The position numbers and the translations under genes are program-made. The notes below the pieces were generated by a model, which did no database searches, was not told where the DNA came from, and worked only from the letters and a program-made list of their open reading frames with translations. DNA of 9,674 nt from Thermococcaceae archaeon (GTDB lineage: Archaea > Methanobacteriota_B > Thermococci > Thermococcales > Thermococcaceae), in NCBI GenBank assembly GCA_027064745.1, contig JAMOPD010000283.1, forward strand, positions 1-9,674, given 5' to 3'. Of the stretch, positions 4,908 through 9,674 are shown one piece after another; the first letter of the stretch is position 1; the number at the start of each line of letters is the position of its first letter.

Positions 4908-6770
4908 TCACACCCCCCAAAGTGCAAGGATTAAGAGTATTATCGCTAGATACCAAGCATAGGCTTGTACATTTCCGTTGTAAATATAGTTCCTCAGGGT
5001 CTCAGCTAAGTCTTCAACCCATCTGCCAATGTCCTGATAAAGCCTGTCGAAACTTATTCTAAGCCAGAAAGCTAGCGTTTCTTTAAGTGGGAGGAAGAAG
5101 TTCCTCCTTATTGTCAGATTGTACTCCATGGTAACAGGGTTTCCTCCCTGATATGTGTCTGTAACTGGAACCCTTCTAACTTTCGCACCAAGGAAGTATA
5201 TTATTCCAGCAATAACTATACCAGTCACCAGCCATATCGTAATCAACAGTCCGTTGTATCTTCCAAAGCCTATATTGAGTTCCCATATTGTTCCTTTAAT
5301 GATCTCTTTACCGAATATCTTGTTAAGCTCAGTGGCAACAAGACCTGGAGCTATACCAAAGACAACGTTGAGTAATGCAAGAATTCCCATAGCGATGGCT
5401 AATGGAATTGGAGTATCTTTTGTATCATCCAAATCAGTGGGTCTCTGACCAAACCATACAGCATATGTAAATCTTATTAGATAGACAAAACCTATTGCAC
5501 TTCCGAAAAATATCATACCGCCGAGTATTGGCATGTTTTCATGGATAACAGCTTCGAAGAGAAGCCACTTGCTTGCAAATCCCACTAACGGAGGAATCCC
5601 AGCAAGGCTGAGGATTGCCACGAATGTCATTGCAAATGTTATAGGCATCTTCTCAGCCAGTCCTCCCATGTCCTTAAACTCTGTTTTGCCTGTTCTCAGA
5701 ACTATCGTCGCAACTATGAGGAAGAACAGTCCTTTGAAGAGTGCATGGCTTATTGCATGATAAATTGCCGCTTCAATGCTCAGTGCACTACCTACCCCTA
5801 TGCCTACCAGTATATATCCAACCTGGCTTATGCTCGAGTATGCAAAGAGCTTCCTTATGTCCTCTTGCAATGCGGCTAGCAATCCACCAACGATTATTGT
5901 AATACCGCCAAGGAAAGCTATCACATAGCCAAACTTAGGAGCCGCTCCAATCCGGCCAAATTGATACATCAGCCTTGTTCCCAAGAGGATGTAGATTACA
6001 AGCATACCATAAACTCCTGCCTTGCTTAATACACCGCTAAACATCGCTGTATAACTTTGGTTTGTTTCTGAATAGGCATCAGGTGCCCATACATGGAGGG
6101 GGAACATTCCGGCTTTAACGCCAAATGCAATTAGGAACAATCCGAAAATTAATAACATATCATTTCTGCTGAGTAAGGTGTTTGTTCCTAAAACCCCCCT
6201 CATAGCATCCTGATATAGAGTCTGTTGGATTGTAGTAAAGTCTAAAGCTCCGACTTTTGCATAGAGTATCCCTATTGCCAATAGCATTGAATAAGCTCCC
6301 AAGACACTCAATAGGAAATACTTGAGGGAGGCTTTCCTGTTGTATTTGAGTACCATCATGAATGAGCCAAATGTCATAATTTCCCAGAAGATGAAGAAGC
6401 TTATCAAATCATCTGCTAAGAATATTCCATAAACTCCGGTTAGGCTCATTAGGGCGAAAAGCCATTCATAACTGTCTTTTGTAGTTGAAGCCATTCCCAA
6501 GACTGCTGCAAATCCTACAACTCCAGCGATCATTGCAAATATCCAGCTTAGATGGTAAAGGAGGAACTCAAATTTAAATCCGGATATGACGATTGAATAC
6601 TGGATACTTGGTTGCGAAGTGAGAGTTTGATGGGCTTGAATGAGGTATGCCAGAGGTACCGCAGCACCTAGGATACTTATTCCCTCTCTCAGCCCCTTTA
6701 TATCCAAAAGCCATGCTATCACACCGGTTATTAATGGTGTAAAGATTATTATCATCAACTCGTTAATCAT
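4908..6770 (-). CDS. mbsH': MbsH' (MbxH'), long antiporter-like (NuoL/MrpD-type) subunit
   Basis: This is a 620-residue proton/cation-translocating subunit of the NuoL/M/N and MrpA/D family and the second of two antiporter-like subunits here. It has about fourteen core membrane helices. The expected charged residues are present: E130 (FFIFWEIMTFG, TM5), K219 (AFGVKAGMFPLHVW, TM7), K250 (VLSKAGVYG, TM8), K346 (SHALFKGLFFL, TM10) and K401 (GFASKWLLF, TM12). After the core, residues 500-620 add a membrane helix, a loop with YQGGNP, a long amphipathic stretch (about 555-595) and a final hydrophobic helix. This resembles the lateral-helix end of NuoL and HyfB. The start is ATG 6770, overlapping the mbsH stop as ATGA, with GGTGA five bases upstream. 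Presence of H and H' together distinguishes MBS from MBH, which has one such subunit. Confidence 0.93.
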   Translation of the reverse strand: MINELMIIIFTPLITGVIAWLLDIKGLREGISILGAAVPLAYLIQAHQTLTSQPSIQYSIVISGFKFEFLLYHLSWIFAMIAGVVGFAAVLGMASTTKDSYEWLFALMSLTGVYGIFLADDLISFFIFWEIMTFGSFMMVLKYNRKASLKYFLLSVLGAYSMLLAIGILYAKVGALDFTTIQQTLYQDAMRGVLGTNTLLSRNDMLLIFGLFLIAFGVKAGMFPLHVWAPDAYSETNQSYTAMFSGVLSKAGVYGMLVIYILLGTRLMYQFGRIGAAPKFGYVIAFLGGITIIVGGLLAALQEDIRKLFAYSSISQVGYILVGIGVGSALSIEAAIYHAISHALFKGLFFLIVATIVLRTGKTEFKDMGGLAEKMPITFAMTFVAILSLAGIPPLVGFASKWLLFEAVIHENMPILGGMIFFGSAIGFVYLIRFTYAVWFGQRPTDLDDTKDTPIPLAIAMGILALLNVVFGIAPGLVATELNKIFGKEIIKGTIWELNIGFGRYNGLLITIWLVTGIVIAGIIYFLGAKVRRVPVTDTYQGGNPVTMEYNLTIRRNFFLPLKETLAFWLRISFDRLYQDIGRWVEDLAETLRNYIYNGNVQAYAWYLAIILLILALWGV

Positions 6771-8263
6771 GGACTCACCCCCGGTAAAAGAGGAACGTTT
6801 TTAATATATTGGGCAACATTGTATATATCAGCAGAAGCTTTCTGTACGATATTCCATGTCATGTTTGGAGCAACGCCTATTATGATTATCAGTGCAACCA
6901 AAAGCAGCATTATAGTGCCAAACACAAAGTTTTCTTTGATTCTTGTTCTTTCTCTACTTCCTTCCTCGAACCACATTAGATGTATCAGCCGGATGTAATA
7001 TACTGCCTCAACTAAACTCGCACCGAGTATCAATGCTATCACACCACTTTTTCCGGCTTTCATAGCTGCTAGGATTAATTGTATCTTACTCCAGAAAACG
7101 TTAAAGAGCGGTATCCCAATGATGCTTATTGCGCCTACAGTTATTGCAAATGCTGTTAAAGGCATAACTTTTCCTAAACCTTTGAAATCTTCCAAAGTTA
7201 CCCCTCCAAGCTCAAGGGCAACATAGCCAACTGCCATGAACATGAGAGCTTTTACTATAGCGTGATTAACCATGTGAAAGATACTTGCACTCACTCCAGC
7301 TTGAGTCCCAAGAGCAAATCCAACAGCGATGAAGCCCACCTGGGATATACTGGAGTATGCAAACATTCTTTTGACATTAGTCTGTCTCAGTGCCGAGAAT
7401 TCCCCAATAACCACCGTTAAAGTTCCAAGTATTATTAGCAATCTCAAAATATGTCCCCATGAACCCACAGCATGCGTCAGGTAAAGTATTCTTGCGAGTG
7501 CATATAACCCGGCTTTAACAACAAATGCTGAAAACATTGCAGTAACTGGATGGGGTGCTGCTTGATAAGCATCTGGTGCCCATGCATTGAGCGGGAACAG
7601 TTCAGCCTCAACCCCTAGACCAAAGACAAGCATTGCTAAAGCAGCTTGTGCAACTGTTGGGTTCATTTGCCCAGCAAGTTGAGCTATTTGTGCCATATTT
7701 AAAGTCCCAAGAGATCCGTATATTAGTGCAATACCAACAAGAAAGAAACTTGAACCAATGCCACCGAGGACAATATATTTCATTGCAGCTTCGCTGGCCT
7801 CTCCGCTCTTATTGTAGGCAGTTAAAGCGTAAGCGCTTATCGCGGTGATTTCCATGAAGACGAAGAGGTTGAATATGTCTCCTGTTGAAATCATCCCGGT
7901 TGCACCGAGCATGAGCAAGAGGGATAGCATTGCATATTTGTCTTTTGGCTCAACTGTTATAGCCTTCATGCTGAATATTGCCATGAAAAAGCTTGCAACT
8001 GCAATTATAAGCACAAAGAGCGCAGCAAAGTGCCCTATGTATAAGTTTATGCCAACAGGTGGCCTGAACCCACCTGCCATTATGATTATGGGTTTTCCTG
8101 TGGTGTATACCTCATTAAAGACCCATGTAGCCATTCCCATCTGAATTGCAGTTATGAGCACGAGGAATGGCATAACAACCTTTTTGCCGATCGCCTTAAT
8201 AATAGGAACAAAGAATGCACTTATGAGAGGTAAAGCTATTAGGAGTGAAGCGTACTGGCTCAT
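6767..8263 (-). CDS. mbsH: MbsH (MbxH), antiporter-like (MrpD/NuoM-type) subunit
   Basis: This 498-residue membrane subunit has about fourteen helices and belongs to the NuoL/M/N-MrpD family. It is expected to translocate ions in the membrane arm between MbsG and MbsH'. Conserved charged residues are E138 (LFVFMEITAIS, TM5), K250 (FVVKAGLYAL, TM8), K338 (NHAIVKALMF, TM10) and K393 (FWSKIQLI, TM12). Position 219, which is Lys in TM7 of NuoM, MrpD and MbsH', is Glu here (GLGVEAELFPLNAW). The APDAY loop and FAYSSISQVG (301-310) are typical. It lacks the long C-terminal extension of MbsH'. The ATG at 8263 overlaps the mbsG stop (ATGA), with AGGAGGT seven bases upstream, and its own TGA overlaps the mbsH' ATG. 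Confidence 0.93.
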   Translation of the reverse strand: MSQYASLLIALPLISAFFVPIIKAIGKKVVMPFLVLITAIQMGMATWVFNEVYTTGKPIIIMAGGFRPPVGINLYIGHFAALFVLIIAVASFFMAIFSMKAITVEPKDKYAMLSLLLMLGATGMISTGDIFNLFVFMEITAISAYALTAYNKSGEASEAAMKYIVLGGIGSSFFLVGIALIYGSLGTLNMAQIAQLAGQMNPTVAQAALAMLVFGLGVEAELFPLNAWAPDAYQAAPHPVTAMFSAFVVKAGLYALARILYLTHAVGSWGHILRLLIILGTLTVVIGEFSALRQTNVKRMFAYSSISQVGFIAVGFALGTQAGVSASIFHMVNHAIVKALMFMAVGYVALELGGVTLEDFKGLGKVMPLTAFAITVGAISIIGIPLFNVFWSKIQLILAAMKAGKSGVIALILGASLVEAVYYIRLIHLMWFEEGSRERTRIKENFVFGTIMLLLVALIIIIGVAPNMTWNIVQKASADIYNVAQYIKNVPLLPGVSP

Positions 8264-8607
8264 CCTCTCAACCTCCTTAGCTCTTCTATATTGAGAGTCT
8301 TGTAGGTTTCATACAGGTTAATAGCAACTGTTAATGCAAGAGCGGTTGTGGCAACGCCAATAACTATCGCTGTCAGAACCAGAGCCTGAGGAATCGGATC
8401 AACAGCCTGATTTGGTCCTATTCCCTCACTCAGAATTGGAGCGCTCCTGCCTGCAATGTAACCTATGCTTATGAGGAGCAGATTAACACCAGTCTCCATT
8501 ATGCTAAGTCCCACAAGGATCTTCAGGAGGTTCTTTTTGACGAGTATTGCATATAATCCTATCAACATCAGAGATATAGCTCCAAAGTAATAGACGCCGA
8601 TGTTCAT
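8260..8607 (-). CDS. mbsG: MbsG (MbxG), MnhC/NuoK-like subunit
   Basis: This 115-residue, three-helix membrane protein is homologous to MrpC (MnhC) and complex I NuoK. E38 in GLSIMETGVNLLL matches the membrane Glu conserved in NuoK. DPIPQALVLTAIVIGVA (70-86) is the standard MnhC signature before the third helix. The charged C-terminus (IEELRRLRG) is cytoplasmic. It should form part of the ion path joining the Mrp-like module to MbsH. The ATG at 8607 overlaps the mbsF stop (ATGA), with GGAGG in the end of mbsF three bases upstream; its own TGA overlaps the mbsH ATG. Confidence 0.93.
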   Translation of the reverse strand: MNIGVYYFGAISLMLIGLYAILVKKNLLKILVGLSIMETGVNLLLISIGYIAGRSAPILSEGIGPNQAVDPIPQALVLTAIVIGVATTALALTVAINLYETYKTLNIEELRRLRG

Positions 8608-9311
8608 TCTCCTCCCTCCTTCACCATGCTATCAACTATTCCGCTGAGCTCTGTTCCAACCTTTATGCCGATTATTGTGTAAATCACCGGAATAAAGCCA
8701 GCACTGAACAGTCTTCCTATGTTGCTATGACCCCATCCCCAAGTTTGCCATATCCAGTCAAAGAGGAAGTAGCTTCCGATTGCTAGGCCTATGAGACCCA
8801 CCGCCACATATCCCATGCCTGCAAGACCTTCAGTGACCTCAAAGCTTCTGTGTGGTATTTCATATGCGGAAAATGCCAGGTAGAGCATGAGGAAAGCGGT
8901 TGCTATAGTTGCTCCTCCTGGAAAACCTCCACCGGGTGTTAAATGACCATGGATGAAGATGTATGCACCGAAAAGAACTATAAATGCAAAGAGTAGCCTT
9001 GCACCAGTGGTTAAAACAATACTTCCCTCAGTCTCTGCTGTCCTCTCCCTCTTTTTCCTCCACAGCAGGGCCGCAACGCCTGTCGAGGCTATGAAGAGCA
9101 CAGTAACCTCCCCAAGAGTATCAAAGCCTCTGTAATTAACCACAACAGCTGTAACAGCATTAACGGCACCTGTCTGAGCCTTGACATGATTAAGGTAATA
9201 CTGAGCAACAAGCATTTTATCTGCTCCAAACGGCACATTGGCCAAAGCCGATGCCATCCAGTAGCCAATTATAAGGAGCGTGAGTATTGCAAGGGCTCTT
9301 TTCATCACCAT
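8604..9311 (-). CDS. mbsF: MbsF (MbxF), MbhE-MnhB fusion subunit
   Basis: This 235-residue membrane protein joins two parts that are separate in MBH and Mrp systems. Residues 1-85 match MbhE, the last part of MrpA, with NAVTAVVVNYRGFDTLGEVT (51-70). After a basic linker (about 85-100) comes an MnhB domain with the signature HGHLTPGGGFPGG (121-133) and several membrane helices. No separate mbsE exists between mbsD and this gene, so the fusion accounts for it. It belongs to the Mrp-like cation-translocating module. The start is uncertain: ATG 9311 follows GGTGG by about six to eight bases and is preferred; GTG 9323 would add four residues and ATG 9305 would remove two. It overlaps the end of mbsD, and its TGA overlaps the mbsG ATG. 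Confidence 0.9.
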   Translation of the reverse strand: MVMKRALAILTLLIIGYWMASALANVPFGADKMLVAQYYLNHVKAQTGAVNAVTAVVVNYRGFDTLGEVTVLFIASTGVAALLWRKKRERTAETEGSIVLTTGARLLFAFIVLFGAYIFIHGHLTPGGGFPGGATIATAFLMLYLAFSAYEIPHRSFEVTEGLAGMGYVAVGLIGLAIGSYFLFDWIWQTWGWGHSNIGRLFSAGFIPVIYTIIGIKVGTELSGIVDSMVKEGGE

Positions 9312-9592
9312 CTTATCCACCACCCGAGCTTCTCCTCTTCTTCTGTTTCGTACCTCTGGGTTCTCTTGATGGCGAAGATAAAGACTGCAGCACTCATGGC
9401 GGCGCCTATGGTAGCTTCTGTCATTGCAACATCGGGAGCCTGCAGGAAGAAGAACAGAATTGAGGCAACCAAACTAACAGCTGCCATCCCCACGACTGCC
9501 GCCAAGAGATCTTTCCACTCCACTGCAAAGATTGCTGCCAGAATCATGACGAGTACCATGACATATTCAATACACTGAATACAGTTAATCAT
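9305..9592 (-). CDS. mbsD: MbsD (MbxD), DUF4040/MbhD-like subunit
   Basis: This 95-residue membrane protein has three hydrophobic helices and corresponds to MbhD and to a C-terminal part of MrpA. The family motif QAPDVAMTEATIGAAM is at 51-66, with the membrane acidic residues D54 and E59. Trp-Lys at 26-27 (VEWKDLLAA) is also usual. The tail is strongly acidic (ETEEEEKLG) and ends with three Trp in WWIRW. It should be part of the cation-translocating module next to MbsF. The ATG at 9592 overlaps the mbsC stop (ATGA), after a GGGAGGGAGAGG purine tract that serves as ribosome binding site. Two Cys near the N-terminus (C4, C7) are a small oddity without an assigned role. Confidence 0.92.
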   Translation of the reverse strand: MINCIQCIEYVMVLVMILAAIFAVEWKDLLAAVVGMAAVSLVASILFFFLQAPDVAMTEATIGAAMSAAVFIFAIKRTQRYETEEEEKLGWWIRW

Positions 9593-9674
9593 TCCTCTCC
9601 CTCCCTCTTATCATAGCTTTTTGCTTTATCATAAGAGCCCTTTGTGTGTGTTGAGAACACTCCCATAAACTGAA
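9589..9674 (-). CDS. mbsC: MbsC (MbxC), MnhG-like subunit, C-terminal 27 codons only
   Basis: A minus-strand frame enters from the right edge and ends at TGA 9591-9589, overlapping the mbsD start codon as ATGA. The visible tail reads QFMGVFSTHTKGSYDKAKSYD and ends REGEE, a hydrophilic, charged C-terminus with the G-rich first-codon-position pattern of real coding sequence. The other two frames are less coding-like: one stops early and the other ends after the mbsD start. Identity as mbsC rests on gene order, since mbsC precedes mbsD in known mbs operons; the visible residues alone do not prove the family. Confidence 0.6.
   Translation of the reverse strand, partial: QFMGVFSTHTKGSYDKAKSYDKREGEE

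Noticed and set aside
1056..9674. Hydrogen-evolving membrane hydrogenase (MBH) operon
   Set aside because: MbsL lacks the NiFe CxxC pairs, two antiporter-like subunits H and H' are present, there is no mbhI, and the gene order M-J-K-L-N is that of MBS/MBX.
1..9674. tRNA, rRNA, CRISPR array, insertion sequence or attachment site
   Set aside because: No such structure or repeat was seen on either strand; almost all the window is coding.

Overview
The window comes from a hyperthermophilic archaeon of the order Thermococcales (Thermococcus or Pyrococcus; the sequence alone does not decide which). The evidence is a near-complete operon for the membrane-bound, ferredoxin-dependent sulfane sulfur reductase MBS (formerly MBX), together with archaeal BRE/TATA promoters, GGTGAT-type ribosome binding sites, moderate A+T content and tightly overlapping genes. 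MBS is a relative of respiratory complex I. It is known from Pyrococcus furiosus, so the operon itself is not a new system.

Layout. Positions 1-186 are a compact divergent control region. The first 17 codons of an unidentified gene run leftward off the window (52 to 1), and a GTG-started GbsR/MarR-like regulator runs rightward (187-660). Between them lie two back-to-back TATA boxes with a perfect 26-bp palindrome (101-126) sitting between the promoters. Positions 661-1055 hold no intact gene. They contain a decayed minus-strand gene (929 to 686) of the NifX / FeMo-cofactor biosynthesis family (MTH1175-like), broken over three reading frames.

From 1056 to the right end everything is one minus-strand operon. 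In transcription order it is mbsC (last 27 codons only), mbsD, mbsF (an E-F fusion), mbsG, mbsH, mbsH', mbsM, mbsJ, mbsK, mbsL and mbsN. Genes mostly overlap by ATGA or are separated by a few bases. The promoter and mbsA/mbsB lie beyond the right edge.

How the genes work together. MbsN (two 4Fe-4S clusters) receives electrons from reduced ferredoxin and passes them to MbsJ (one 4Fe-4S). MbsJ works with MbsK and the hydrogenase-like but NiFe-less MbsL in the peripheral arm, where sulfane sulfur such as polysulfide is reduced. MbsM anchors the arm to the membrane. MbsH and MbsH' are two complex-I/Mrp-type antiporter subunits, and MbsC, MbsD, MbsF and MbsG form the Mrp-type cation-translocation part. 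Together they should couple ferredoxin oxidation to an ion gradient.

Points most worth a second look are the palindromic operator in the divergent promoter, the NifX-family pseudogene, a Glu in MbsH where antiporter subunits normally carry the TM7 Lys, and three genes where the GTG of a GGTGA ribosome binding site can be mistaken for a start codon.
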